In this document: piece after piece, positions 18,124 to 28,800 of the stretch
How the letters are laid out: each line of letters opens with the position of its first letter
How positions within the stretch are numbered: the stretch's first letter is position 1
Assembly (NCBI RefSeq): GCF_900102635.1
Contig: NZ_FMZQ01000014.1
Location: 125,665-189,664 of the forward strand
Origin: Ectopseudomonas chengduensis
GTDB lineage: Bacteria > Pseudomonadota > Gammaproteobacteria > Pseudomonadales > Pseudomonadaceae
DNA: 64,000 nucleotides
Reading direction: 5' to 3'
Position numbers and translations under genes: made by a program
The notes under the pieces: model-generated
What the model was told of the DNA's origin: nothing
The model's input: the letters and a program-made list of their open reading frames with translations, nothing else
Databases searched by the model: none

Positions 18124-19347
18124 TTAGCCGCCGAAGTCGTCGAGGAGGATGTTCTCCGGCTCGACACCCAGGTCGGTCAGCATCTTGATCACCGCGGCGT
18201 TCATCATGGGTGGGCCGCACATGTAGAACTCGCAATCTTCCGGAGCCGGGTGGTCCTTCAGGTAGTTCTCGTACAGCACGTTGTGGATGAAGCCTTTGAG
18301 GCCGTTCCAGTTGTCTTCCGGCTGTGGGTCGGACAACGCCAGGTGCCACTGGAAGTTCGGGTTTTCCGCGGCCAGCTGATCGTACTCTTCGTTGTAGAAC
18401 GACTCGCGCATGGAACGCGCGCCATACCAGAAGCTGATCTTGCGCTTGGACTTCAGGCGCTTGAGCTGGTCGAAGATGTGCGAACGCATCGGCGCCATGC
18501 CGGCACCACCACCGATGAAGACCATCTCGGCGTCGGTGTCCTTGGCGAAGAACTCACCGAAGGGCCCGTACACGGTGATCTTGTCGCCCGGCTTGAGGCT
18601 GAACACGTAGGACGACATCTTGCCCGGCGGCAGATCGTCCTTGCCGGGGGGCGGCGAGGCGATACGGATGTTGAACTTCACCAGACCGCGCTCTTCCGGG
18701 TAGTTGGCCATGGAATAGGCACGGATCACGGTCTCGTCGACCTTGGACACGTACTTCCACTGGTTGAACTTGTCCCAGTCGCCGCGATACTCCTCCTGGA
18801 TGTCGAAGTCCTTGTAGTACACGGTGTGTGGCGGGCATTCCAGCTGCACATAACCACCGGCGCGGAAGTCGACGTTTTCACCTTCCGGCAGCTTCAGCGT
18901 CAGCTCCTTGATGAAGGTGGCGACGTTGGGGTTGGACTCCACCGTGCATTCCCACTTCTTCACGCCGAAGACTTCTTCTGGCACTTCGATCTTCATGTCC
19001 TGCTTGACCGCGGCCTGGCAGGACAGGCGCCAGCCTTCGCGGGCCTCACGCTTGGTGAAGTGCGACTCTTCGGTGGAGAGCATCTCGCCACCGCCAGACT
19101 CGATGATGCACTTGCACTGGGCGCAGGTACCGCCGCCACCGCAAGCGGACGACAGGAAGATGCCGTTGTCGGCCAGGGTTTGCAGCAGCTTGCCGCCAGC
19201 CGGGACCACGATGGTTTTTTCGCCGTTGATTTCGATGTTCACGTCGCCGCTGGAAACCAGCTTGGCGCGAGCAGCGAGAATGATCAGCACCAACGCGAGA
19301 ACGATGGCGGTGAACATGCCGATGGCGAGGAAGATTTCGTAATTCAT
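18124..19347 (-). CDS. nqrF: Na+-NQR subunit F, NADH dehydrogenase
   Basis: NADH-oxidising subunit of the sodium-pumping quinone reductase. An N-terminal membrane helix (about 4-24) is followed by a 2Fe-2S ferredoxin domain with CGGGGTCAQCKC. The flavin/NADH reductase domain has RAYSMANYP for FAD and FIGGGAGMAPMRSH for NADH. At 407 residues it is full length. It is the sixth structural gene of the operon. Confidence 0.97.
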   Translation of the reverse strand: MNYEIFLAIGMFTAIVLALVLIILAARAKLVSSGDVNIEINGEKTIVVPAGGKLLQTLADNGIFLSSACGGGGTCAQCKCIIESGGGEMLSTEESHFTKREAREGWRLSCQAAVKQDMKIEVPEEVFGVKKWECTVESNPNVATFIKELTLKLPEGENVDFRAGGYVQLECPPHTVYYKDFDIQEEYRGDWDKFNQWKYVSKVDETVIRAYSMANYPEERGLVKFNIRIASPPPGKDDLPPGKMSSYVFSLKPGDKITVYGPFGEFFAKDTDAEMVFIGGGAGMAPMRSHIFDQLKRLKSKRKISFWYGARSMRESFYNEEYDQLAAENPNFQWHLALSDPQPEDNWNGLKGFIHNVLYENYLKDHPAPEDCEFYMCGPPMMNAAVIKMLTDLGVEPENILLDDFGG

Positions 19348-19362
19348 CTGTTCATCCTTTCC

Positions 19363-19971
19363 TTACAGCTGCACGCCGGAGAAGGACATGAAGCCCAGCG
19401 ACATCAGACCGATGGTGATGAAGGTGATGCCCAGACCCTGCAGACCAGCCGGTACATCGCTGTACTTGAGCTTCTCGCGGATACCAGCCAGCGCAGCAAT
19501 CGCCAACGCCCAGGACACGCCAGCGCCGATGCCGTAGACGGTGCTTTCGGCCAGGTTGTAGTCGCGCTCGACCATGAACAGCGAGCCACCCATGATGGCG
19601 CAGTTCACGGTAATCAGCGGCAGGAACACACCGAGGGCGTTGTACAGCGACGGCACGTACTTATCCAGAGTCATCTCGAGGATCTGTACCAGTGCAGCGA
19701 TCACCCCGATGAAGGTCAGCAGACCGAGGAACGACAGATCTACCTCAGGCAGGCCGGCCCAGGCCAGCGCACCATCCTTGAGGATATTGGTGTAGATCAG
19801 GTTGTTCACCGGCATGGTGATACCCAGCACCACGACCACGGCGATGCCGAGGCCGATGGCGGTTTCCACCTTCTTGGAGATGGCGATGAAGGTACACATG
19901 CCGAGGAAGAACGCCAGCGCCATGTTCTCGACGAACACCGCACGGACGAACAGGCTGATGTAATGTTCCAT
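19363..19971 (-). CDS. nqrE: Na+-NQR subunit E
   Basis: Membrane subunit of 202 residues with six predicted helices. It is homologous to NqrD in inverted topology, and the two hold an iron centre at the membrane core. Cysteines are in MCTFIA and NCAIMGG, the conserved pair. The ATG overlaps the nqrD stop by one base. Confidence 0.96.
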   Translation of the reverse strand: MEHYISLFVRAVFVENMALAFFLGMCTFIAISKKVETAIGLGIAVVVVLGITMPVNNLIYTNILKDGALAWAGLPEVDLSFLGLLTFIGVIAALVQILEMTLDKYVPSLYNALGVFLPLITVNCAIMGGSLFMVERDYNLAESTVYGIGAGVSWALAIAALAGIREKLKYSDVPAGLQGLGITFITIGLMSLGFMSFSGVQL

Positions 19972-20639
19972 TAATAGGCCTCCTTGCTGGATACCTGAGG
20001 CGCCATCTTGTAAGCGTTGGCCTCGATCTGATCCTTCTTCCAGCTACGGATGGCCCAGATGAACAGACCGATCAGGAAGAATGCCGATGGCGGCAGCAGC
20101 AGCATGCCGTTGGGCTGGTACCAGCCGCCGTCATTGACCACCGAGAAGATCTCGTAACCCATCAGTTTGCCCGCGCCGAACAGCTCGCGAATGATGCCCA
20201 GGGCAACCAGCATGGCGCTGTAGCCCAGGCCGTTACCGATACCGTCGAAGAACGACAGCACCGGCGGGTTCTGCATGGCGAAGGCTTCGGCGCGACCCAT
20301 CACGATGCAGTTGGTGATGATCAGACCGACGAACACCGACAGCTGTTTGGACAGACTGAAGGCGTAGGCCTTGAGCACCTGATCGACCACGATCACCAGC
20401 GAGGCGATGATCACCATCTGCACGATCATGCGGATCGAGCTGGGGATCTGGCTGCGGATCATAGAGATGAACAGGTTGGAGAAACCGGTCACCAGGGTCA
20501 GCGCGGCAGACATCACCAGTGCGGTCTGCAGGTTCGAGGTGACCGCCAGGGCCGAACAGATCCCGAGGATCTGCAGGCCAATGGGGTTGTTGTTGAAGAC
20601 CGGGTTGAGCAGGACTTCTTTAATAGTCGGCTGCGACAT
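19971..20639 (-). CDS. nqrD: Na+-NQR subunit D
   Basis: Membrane subunit of 222 residues starting MSQPTIKEVLLNPVF, with six predicted helices and conserved cysteines in ICSALAVTS and NCIVMGRAEAF. These place the shared Fe centre with NqrE. The ATG at 20639 has GGAGG 7 bases upstream and lies just past the nqrC stop. A TTG two codons earlier would also be in frame but has worse spacing. Confidence 0.95.
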   Translation of the reverse strand: MSQPTIKEVLLNPVFNNNPIGLQILGICSALAVTSNLQTALVMSAALTLVTGFSNLFISMIRSQIPSSIRMIVQMVIIASLVIVVDQVLKAYAFSLSKQLSVFVGLIITNCIVMGRAEAFAMQNPPVLSFFDGIGNGLGYSAMLVALGIIRELFGAGKLMGYEIFSVVNDGGWYQPNGMLLLPPSAFFLIGLFIWAIRSWKKDQIEANAYKMAPQVSSKEAY

Positions 20640-20641
20640 GA

Positions 20642-21430
20642 TCAAGCCTCCCCTGCACGCAGGTTAGCGATAAACGGACCGAAGCCGTTCTGGCCAAGCC
20701 AGAACTTCAGCAGGTTGTCCACACCGACACTGGTCAGAGTGGCGCCGGCCAGGCCATCGACCTGGTGGGTAGCGTTCGGGCTTTGCGGATCTACGCCGCC
20801 CTTGACCACCTGTACGGCCAACTTGTCGTTGTCGTCGAACAGGGTCTTGCCTGGCCACTGGCCCTTCCATTTCGGGTTGTCCACCTCGCCGCCGAGACCA
20901 GGAGTCTCGCCGTGCTGGTAGAAGCCCATGCCAACCACGGTATTGAGATCACCCTTGACCGCGATAAAGCCGTGCAGGGTCGACCACAGGCCGTAGCCGC
21001 GCACCGGCAGGATCAGGGTTTCGACTTCACCGTCCTTTTCCACCATGTAAACGGTGGTGTAACGCTCCTGGCGCTTGATACCGGCGATATCCTCACTGCC
21101 CTTGAGCGCGCTGGAGGTCTTCGGATCCTTGGCTGCCTTGAGTGGGTCGAAGGTGATGGGGTCGAAGGCATCGGAGAACTTGCCACTCTCCAGATCCACC
21201 AGCTTGGCGGTGATGGTGCTGTCGAACAGCTCCTTGACCTTGGCGCCGGACATGCCCGCCTCACCCAGGCCGGCAATGGCCAGGATGCTGCGTTGCTTGT
21301 CCAGCAGGCGGTTTTCAACCTGAGTCGGCTTCAGTGCAATGGCTGCGCCGGCGACGAACACCGAGCACACCAGACACACCAGCACGGCCACCGTCAGCGT
21401 GCGGACGGTGGATTCTTTTTGACTAGACAT
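20642..21430 (-). CDS. nqrC: Na+-NQR subunit C
   Basis: Single-span subunit (helix about 12-32) with a periplasmic FMN-binding domain. The flavinylation motif is DGLAGATLTSVGV, in which the second threonine is the FMN attachment site for ApbE. This is the family's (S/A)GATxT pattern. The 262-residue length is standard. It overlaps nqrB by 8 bases. Confidence 0.96.
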   Translation of the reverse strand: MSSQKESTVRTLTVAVLVCLVCSVFVAGAAIALKPTQVENRLLDKQRSILAIAGLGEAGMSGAKVKELFDSTITAKLVDLESGKFSDAFDPITFDPLKAAKDPKTSSALKGSEDIAGIKRQERYTTVYMVEKDGEVETLILPVRGYGLWSTLHGFIAVKGDLNTVVGMGFYQHGETPGLGGEVDNPKWKGQWPGKTLFDDNDKLAVQVVKGGVDPQSPNATHQVDGLAGATLTSVGVDNLLKFWLGQNGFGPFIANLRAGEA

Positions 21431-22634
21431 TGCGTGCCAGCCTCCGCTTGATATTGGCTTGAACGACGAAGTGGTCGATCAGCGGTGCAAACAGGTTGGC
21501 GAACAGAATCGCCAGCATCATGCCCTCGGGGAAGGCCGGGTTGACCACACGGATCAGCACCACCATCACACCGATCAGAGCACCAAAGATCCATTTGCCG
21601 GTGTTGGTCATCGACGCCGACACCGGGTCGGTGGCCATGAAGAACATGCCGAAGGCAAAGCCGCCCACTACCAGATGCCAGTACCAGGGCATGGCGAACA
21701 TCGGGTTGGTGGTGGAACCGATCAGGTTAAGCAGCAGGCTCAGGCCGATCATGCCCAGCATCACGCCGACGACGATGCGCCAGGAGGCGATCTTGGTGAT
21801 CAGCAGGACCAGGCCGCCGATGGCAATCGCCAGGGTGCTGGTCTCGCCGAGCGAGCCGTGAATGGTGCCGACGAAGGCGTCCATCCAGGTGATGCCGTTG
21901 TTGATCACGTTCTCGATGCCGCCGGAGGCTGCCAGGCTTAGCGAAGTGGCGCCGGCAAAACCATCGACCGCCGTCCAGACCGCATCACCGGACATCTGCG
22001 CCGGATAGGCGAAGAACAGGAAGGCACGGCCGGTCAGTGCCGGGTTGAGGAAGTTCTTGCCGGTACCACCGAACACTTCCTTGCCGATCACCACACCGAA
22101 GCTGATGCCCAGAGCGACCTGCCACAGCGGAATGCTCGGCGGCAGGATCAGGGCGAACAGCACGGACGTGACGAAGAAGCCTTCGTTGACTTCATGCTTG
22201 CGGATCGAAGCGAACAGCACTTCCCAGAAGCCGCCGACGATGAAGGTCACCGCGTAGACGGGCAGAAAGTAGGCGGCGCCCTGGATGAAGTTGTCCCACA
22301 GGCTGTTCGGATCGAAACCGGCCAGCGAGCCGATCAGGGCGAAACGCCAGCCTTCCTGGCTCGCCAGCAGCTCGGGGCTCTGAGCGAAGATCAGGTTGGC
22401 CTGGTAGCCGGTGTTCCACATGCCGAAGAACATCGCCGGGAAGGTGCACAGCCACACGGTGATCATCATGCGCTTGAGGTCGATGCCGTCGCGCACGTGA
22501 GCGGTGGTCTTGGTCACGCTGCCAGGACGATAGAAGAAGGTGTCGATGGCCTCGTAGAGGGCATACCACTTCTCGTACTTGCCGCCCTTTTCGAAGTTGT
22601 GCTCGATCTTGTCGAGGAATGCACGAATGCCCAC
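21423..22634 (-). CDS. nqrB: Na+-NQR subunit B
   Basis: Large membrane subunit with about ten helices that binds riboflavin and covalent FMN and carries sodium across the membrane. The attachment motif is GFAGATSLSLA (about residues 220-230). At 403 residues it is complete. The start is 4 bases after the nqrA stop. Confidence 0.96.
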   Translation of the reverse strand: MGIRAFLDKIEHNFEKGGKYEKWYALYEAIDTFFYRPGSVTKTTAHVRDGIDLKRMMITVWLCTFPAMFFGMWNTGYQANLIFAQSPELLASQEGWRFALIGSLAGFDPNSLWDNFIQGAAYFLPVYAVTFIVGGFWEVLFASIRKHEVNEGFFVTSVLFALILPPSIPLWQVALGISFGVVIGKEVFGGTGKNFLNPALTGRAFLFFAYPAQMSGDAVWTAVDGFAGATSLSLAASGGIENVINNGITWMDAFVGTIHGSLGETSTLAIAIGGLVLLITKIASWRIVVGVMLGMIGLSLLLNLIGSTTNPMFAMPWYWHLVVGGFAFGMFFMATDPVSASMTNTGKWIFGALIGVMVVLIRVVNPAFPEGMMLAILFANLFAPLIDHFVVQANIKRRLARNV

Positions 22635-22637
22635 GGA

Positions 22638-23975
22638 TTAACCCTCCTTCTCGATGCGGGTGAGGTTGTCCCGCAGGATCGGGCCATATTCATACTTGCC
22701 GGCGCACACATAGGTGCACAGAGCCAGGTCTTCTTCGTCGAGTTCCAGGCAACCCAGTTTCTGAGCCATCTCGGTGTCGCCAACGATCAGATAGCGCAGC
22801 AGTTGAGTCGGCAGGATATCCAGCGGCATCACGGCTTCGTAGTTGCCCACCGGCACCATGGCGCGCGGGCTGCCGTTGGTGGTAGTGGTGAAGTTGAACA
22901 GCTTGGCACCGGCCAGCTTGGAGACGAAGATGTTCAATACCGAGTGCTTGTTAACGCCGGCACGCAGGTAATGCATCATCTCGCGGTCGTTGCCTTCCAC
23001 CAGGCAAGACACCTGGTTGTGGTAACGGCCGAGGAAGGCGAAGGCACCTTGAGCGGTACGACCGCCGAACACCGAGCCGGAAATCACACGATTGAAACCT
23101 GGCTTGAGCTCACCGGCGGTGAGTTCTTCCAGGTTGGCGCCCAGACGCGTGCGCAGCAGACGCGGCTGCTCGGCGACCGGACCGCCCAGCGCAACCACAC
23201 GCTCGACGAACAGCTGGCCGGTGGTGAACAGTTTGCCCACCGCGATCACGTCCTGATAACCGATTTGCCAGACACTCTTGCTGGTGCTGACCGGGTCGAG
23301 GAAATGAATGTGAGTGCCTGGCAGCCCCGCCGGGTGCGGGCCGGCAAAGGCTTCGCTTTGCACCTTGGCAACATGCTCGCCCGGCAGGCTGACACCCTCG
23401 GCCTTGCACAGGAAGATCTTGGCCAGGTTACCGAGAACCTTCAGGCCGTTTTCGAAGTCAGCGGCATGTTCACCGATGATCACCGCAGGATCGGCGGCAA
23501 GCGGGTGGGTATCGACTGCAGTCACGAAAATCGAGCTGGGTACGGCATCCAGCGCCGGCACCTTGCTGAACGGACGGGTGCGCAGCGCAGTCCAAAGACC
23601 GGACTGCTGCAGGTTCTCGCGAACCTGCTCGTCGCTCAGTGAGTCGAGTTGGTCGGCAGCATACTGGCTGAAGGTTTCCTGCTCGTCGCCTTCGATGTCG
23701 ATGACAACGGACTGCAGGACACGCTTCTCACCACGATGGATGGCGCTGATCACGCCAGCCGCAGGGGCGGTATAGCGCACGCCGGGTGTCTTCTTGTCGG
23801 TAAACAGCAATTGACCGAGTTTGACCCGGTCACCGACCTGCACTTCCATCGTCGGCTTCATCCCGTGATAGTCGAAGCCGATGACGGCGACACTGCGTAC
23901 GGGCCTGGCGGCCTCGATACGCTGTGCCGGCGCACCCGTTATGGGCAAATCAAGCCCATGCTTTAGTTTGATCAT
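22638..23975 (-). CDS. nqrA: Na+-NQR subunit A
   Basis: Peripheral cytoplasmic subunit and first gene of the nqr operon, 445 residues starting MIKLKHGLDLPITGAP. The RnfC-like fold has the conserved VAVIGFDYHGMKPTMEVQVGD region near the N-terminus and YVCAGKYEYGPILRDNL near the C-terminus. With nqrB-F, apbE and nqrM immediately downstream, the complex and its maturation factors are all encoded in one transcript. Confidence 0.97.
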   Translation of the reverse strand: MIKLKHGLDLPITGAPAQRIEAARPVRSVAVIGFDYHGMKPTMEVQVGDRVKLGQLLFTDKKTPGVRYTAPAAGVISAIHRGEKRVLQSVVIDIEGDEQETFSQYAADQLDSLSDEQVRENLQQSGLWTALRTRPFSKVPALDAVPSSIFVTAVDTHPLAADPAVIIGEHAADFENGLKVLGNLAKIFLCKAEGVSLPGEHVAKVQSEAFAGPHPAGLPGTHIHFLDPVSTSKSVWQIGYQDVIAVGKLFTTGQLFVERVVALGGPVAEQPRLLRTRLGANLEELTAGELKPGFNRVISGSVFGGRTAQGAFAFLGRYHNQVSCLVEGNDREMMHYLRAGVNKHSVLNIFVSKLAGAKLFNFTTTTNGSPRAMVPVGNYEAVMPLDILPTQLLRYLIVGDTEMAQKLGCLELDEEDLALCTYVCAGKYEYGPILRDNLTRIEKEG

Positions 23976-24284
23976 AGGTTTGCCTAACCACTGATTTAGA
24001 AAGCTTTTTATAGGACAGGCGGCGCTACCGAAGGTCTAATAGACCCGACCACGCCGATACGATATGGGCGTGGAGGAAGGCGCCAAACCTGGGTAAAAAA
24101 TCCGCTTGATTATAAAGACGCCCCCCGGCACTGACCACCCAAGCGCTTGCTTTTTTTGGCCTTTCGGTAACAGGGCGCAACAAACTCGATGCTGCCCGAG
24201 ATCAACTCGACAACCTCGCCAGGCCAGATTCCGGGCATAAAAAAACGGGAGCCGAAGCTCCCGTTTTTTTTGCAACCTTGACGC
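23976..24284. promoter_or_regulatory. Intergenic region with nqr promoter and gap terminator
   Basis: This 309-base gap separates nqrA and gap, both read leftward. It must contain the nqr promoter: a TATAAA-like element is on the minus strand near 24009. The right end holds the gap terminator. A 79-codon minus-strand open frame here is not believed to be a gene. Confidence 0.4.
24239..24271 (-). terminator. Rho-independent terminator after gap
   Basis: CGGGAGCTTCGGCTCCCG on the minus strand is framed by A8 and T6. It starts 14 bases after the GAPDH stop codon. Confidence 0.9.
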
Positions 24285-25733
24285 TTAACGCGGGAAGGCC
24301 GGCGGGTTGACCCCAGCCATGTCTTCCATCACGCGCACCACCTGGCAGCTGTAACCAAACTCGTTGTCGTACCAGACGTACAGCACAACGCGGTTATCGT
24401 TGGCGATGGTGGCTTCGGCATCCACCACGCCGGCATGGCGCGAACCGACGAAGTCGGTCGATACCACTTCCTGCGAGCTGACGAAGTCGATCTGCTTCTG
24501 CAGATCCGAGTGCATGGCCATCTGGCGCAGGTACTCGTTGATCTCTTCGCGAGTGGTGGCCTTCTCCAGGTTCAGATTGAGGATGGCCATGGACACGTTC
24601 GGCGTCGGCACACGAATGGCGTTGCCGGTCAGCTTGCCTTTCAGAACCGGCAGCGCCTTGGCCGCAGCGGTAGCAGCGCCGGTTTCGGTGATGACCATGT
24701 TCAGCGCGGCGCTACGACCACGACGACTGCCTTTGTGGAAGTTGTCGATCAGGTTCTGGTCGTTGGTGTACGAGTGAACGGTCTCGACGTGACCGTTGAC
24801 GATGCCGTACTGATCATTGACCGCCTTGAGCACCGGCACGATGGCGTTGGTGGTGCAGGAAGCCGCGGAGATGATCTTGTCCTCAGCGGTGATTTCGCTG
24901 TGGTTGATGCCGTGCACGATGTTCTTCAGCGCGCCCTTGCCAGGTGCGGTGAGAACGACGCGATCGACGCCCGGGCAGGCCAGGTGCTGACCCAAGCCCT
25001 CGGCATCACGCCACACACCAGTGTTGTCCACCAACAGTGCGTTCTTGATGCCGTACTGGGTGTAGTCGACTTCCTTCGGGTCCTTGGCATAGATCACCTG
25101 GATCAGGTTGCCGTTGGCCGTCAGGGTGTTGTTCTCTTCATCGATGGTGATGGTGCCGTTGAACTTGCCGTGTACCGAGTCACGACGCAGCAGGCTGGCA
25201 CGCTTGACCAGATCGTTGCTGGCACCCTTACGCACAACAATGGCACGCAGGCGCAGGCCGTCGCCACCACCGGTCTTCTCGATCAGGATGCGCGCCAGCA
25301 GGCGGCCGATACGACCAAAGCCGTAGAGGACCACATCGGTGCCTTCACGACCGGAACCGTTCTGCTTGCCGACCACCTCGGCCAGCTCGTCCTTGACGAA
25401 CTGCTCGACGCTGCGACCAGCGCCTTCGGCCTTGAACTTGGCAACCAGCTTGCCCAGGTCCACGGAGGCGGCGCCCAGCTTGAGCTCGCTCATGGCCTTG
25501 AGCATGGGGAAGGTGTCGTGCACCGACAGTTCAGCCTCATCGGCAAGGCGATGGCGAGCGAAACGGTGAGCCTTGAGGATGTCGATGACCGAACGGTTGA
25601 TCAGGCCACGGCCATAGATCGAGGTCACCACATTGTTGTTGCGATAGAGCTGACCAATCAGCGGAATCATCGCTTCCGCGAGGGCTTCACGATCGATCCA
25701 TTCACCGAGACACTGGTCGGGCTTCTGAGTCAC
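24285..25733 (-). CDS. Glyceraldehyde-3-phosphate dehydrogenase, long form
   Basis: NAD(P)-dependent GAPDH with the nucleotide loop GFGRIGR (about residues 138-144) and the catalytic cysteine in SAASCTTNAI (about residue 293). It differs from ordinary 330-residue enzymes by about 130 extra N-terminal residues that look helical and contain no motif I know. A GTG start (TQKPDQ follows) is preferred because GGAAGG lies 7 bases upstream. An ATG six codons earlier is the alternative. Pseudomonads have such a long paralogue beside the normal enzyme; a gluconeogenic role is plausible but unproved. Confidence 0.9.
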   Translation of the reverse strand: MTQKPDQCLGEWIDREALAEAMIPLIGQLYRNNNVVTSIYGRGLINRSVIDILKAHRFARHRLADEAELSVHDTFPMLKAMSELKLGAASVDLGKLVAKFKAEGAGRSVEQFVKDELAEVVGKQNGSGREGTDVVLYGFGRIGRLLARILIEKTGGGDGLRLRAIVVRKGASNDLVKRASLLRRDSVHGKFNGTITIDEENNTLTANGNLIQVIYAKDPKEVDYTQYGIKNALLVDNTGVWRDAEGLGQHLACPGVDRVVLTAPGKGALKNIVHGINHSEITAEDKIISAASCTTNAIVPVLKAVNDQYGIVNGHVETVHSYTNDQNLIDNFHKGSRRGRSAALNMVITETGAATAAAKALPVLKGKLTGNAIRVPTPNVSMAILNLNLEKATTREEINEYLRQMAMHSDLQKQIDFVSSQEVVSTDFVGSRHAGVVDAEATIANDNRVVLYVWYDNEFGYSCQVVRVMEDMAGVNPPAFPR

Positions 25734-25882
25734 GGGCAGTACCTTCCACATGTAGGGGCTGAAAAAAGGGGCTACATTATGACGGCGCGCGCGGGCATGA
25801 GCAATGCGCGCCTGTCGCGACTGACATTGACCACCAAGCCCCGCTACAATTCCCGGCCTTTCGTCACGACCGTGAGCCGCCC

Positions 25883-28800
25883 GTGTCCGTACTGCGTCTT
25901 CCGTCTCTACCGGCCAGCGCCGGCAAACAACAGTGGGGTAACCTGCCCGGCGCCGCGCTGTCTCTAACTATCGCCGAAGCGGCCAGCAATGCCGGACGCT
26001 TCACGCTGGTACTCACCGAAGGCAGCCAGAGCGCCGAGCGGCTGCAGGAAGAACTGGTGTTCTTCGCCCCCGACCTGCCAGTGCTGCACTTTCCCGACTG
26101 GGAAACCCTGCCCTACGATGTCTTCTCGCCGCACCAGGACATCATCTCGCAACGCATCGCAGCACTCTATCGCCTGCCGCAGCTGAGCCGCGGCATCCTC
26201 GTAGTGCCGATCACCACCGCCCTACACCGCCTGGCGCCGAAGCGCTTTCTGCTGTGTGGCAGCCTGGTGCTGGATGTAGGCCAGAAACTCGATGTGGAGC
26301 AGATGCGCGGCCGCTTGGAGGCCGCCGGCTACCGCTGCGTCGACACCGTTTACGAACACGGCGAGTTCGCCGTGCGCGGCGCATTGATCGATCTGTTCCC
26401 GATGGGCAGTGACACGCCCTACCGCATCGACCTGTTCGACGACGAAATCGAAACCCTGCGCACCTTCGACCCCGAGACCCAGCGCTCGGTGGACAAGGTC
26501 GAGTCGATCCGTCTGTTGCCGGCGCGTGAATTTCCGTTGGAAAAGAAAGCTGTCACCGATTTCCGCGGGCGTTTCCGCGAGCGCTTCGACGTGGATTTCC
26601 GTCGCTGCCCGATCTATCAGGACCTTTCCACCGGCATCACCCCCGCCGGCATCGAGTACTACCTGCCGCTGTTCTTCGAAGAGACAGACACCCTGTTCGA
26701 CTACCTGCCAGGCGACACCCAGGTATTTTCCCTGCCCGGCATCGAAAAGGCTGCCGAGCATTTCTGGACAGATGCGCGGAGCCGCTATGAGGACCGCCGA
26801 GTCGACCCGGAGCGCCCGCTACTGCCACCTGCCGACATTTTCCTGCCGGTCGAGGACTGCTTCGCCCGCCTGAAGAGCTGGCCGCGCGTAGTGGTCAATC
26901 AGGACGATATCGAGCCCGGCGTCGGCCAGACCCGTTTTGACGCACGCGCCCTGCCCGACCTGGCGATTCAGGCCAAGGCCGGCGAGCCGCTGGCGGCGTT
27001 GCGCCGCTTTATCGAAGAATATCCAGGCCGCGTGCTGTTCTGCGCCGAATCAGCCGGTCGCCGCGAAGTGCTGCTGGAACTGCTCGCCCGCCTCAAGCTC
27101 AAACCCCGGGAAGTCGAGGGCTGGCCGGCCTTCGTCGCCAGCCCTGAACGCCTCAACATCTGCATCGCACCACTGGATGAAGGCCTGCTGCTCGACGACC
27201 TGGCACTGATCGCCGAAAGCCCGCTGTTCGGCCAGCGCGTGATGCAGCGTCGCCGCCGCGAAAAAGGCCGAGAAGGCGGCGACAACGTGATCAAGAACCT
27301 CACCGAGCTGCGCGAAGGCGCGCCGGTGGTACATATCGATCACGGCGTCGGCCGCTACCTGGGCCTGGTGACCATGGAGTTCGATGGCCAGGCCGCCGAA
27401 TTCCTCGCCCTGCAGTATGCCGACGAAGCCAAGCTCTACGTACCCGTGGCCAGCCTGCATCTGATCGCCCGCTACACCGGCAGTGACGATGCCCTGGCGC
27501 CGCTGCATCGCCTCGGCTCGGAGGTCTGGCAGAAGGCCAAGCGCAAGGCGGCCGAACAGGTGCGCGATGTTGCCGCCGAGTTGCTCGACATCTACGCCCG
27601 CCGCGCCGCTCGCGAAGGCTTCGCCTTCCAGGACCCGGCACTGGACTACGCCACCTTCAGCGCTGGTTTCCCCTTCGAGGAAACCCCGGACCAACAGGCC
27701 GCCATCGATGCCGTGCGCGCCGACATGCTGGCCGGCAAGCCGATGGATCGCCTGGTCTGCGGCGACGTCGGCTTCGGCAAGACCGAGGTGGCCATGCGCG
27801 CCGCCTTCATCGCCGCGCACAGCGGCAAGCAGGTCGCCGTGCTGGTGCCCACCACCCTGCTCGCCCAGCAGCACTACAACAGCTTCCGCGACCGCTTCGC
27901 CGACTGGCCGGTGAAGGTCGAGGTGATGAGCCGCTTCAAGAGCGCCAGGGAAGTCGGCGAGGCCGTGCAGCAACTGGCCGAAGGCAAGGTGGATATCGTC
28001 ATCGGCACGCACAAGCTGCTGCAGGACGACGTCAAGTTCCACAACCTCGGTCTGGCCATCATCGACGAGGAACACCGCTTCGGCGTGCGCCAGAAGGAAC
28101 AGCTCAAGGCCCTGCGCAGCGAGGTCGACATCCTCACCCTGACTGCCACGCCAATCCCGCGCACGCTGAACATGGCCGTGGCCGGCATGCGCGACCTGTC
28201 GATCATCGCCACGCCACCAGCGCGGCGTCTGTCGGTGCGCACCTTCGTCATGGAAAGCAACAAGCCGACCATCAAGGAAGCGCTGCTGCGCGAGCTGCTG
28301 CGCGGTGGCCAGGTCTACTACCTGCACAACGATGTAAAGACCATCGAGAAATGCGCCAGTGAGCTGGCCGAGCTGGTGCCCGAAGCGCGTATCGGCATCG
28401 GTCACGGGCAGATGCGCGAACGCGATCTCGAGCAGGTGATGAGCGACTTCTACCACAAGCGCTTCAACGTGCTGGTGGCCTCGACCATCATCGAGACCGG
28501 TATCGACGTGCCTAGCGCCAACACCATCATCATCGACCGCGCCGACAAGTTTGGCCTGGCCCAGCTGCACCAGTTGCGCGGCCGTGTCGGTCGTAGCCAC
28601 CACCAGGCCTACGCCTACCTGCTGACGCCACCGCGCAAGCAGATGACCCCGGATGCGGAAAAACGCCTGGAGGCCATCGCGGGCGCTCAGGACCTCGGCG
28701 CCGGCTTCGTCCTCGCCACCCATGACCTGGAAATCCGCGGCGCTGGCGAACTGCTTGGCGACGGCCAGAGCGGGCAGATTCAAGCGGTCGGCTTCACCCT

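Noticed and set aside
24036..24275. A 79-codon minus-strand frame between nqrA and gap
   Set aside because: It overlaps the gap terminator, has no ribosome site and no recognisable family.
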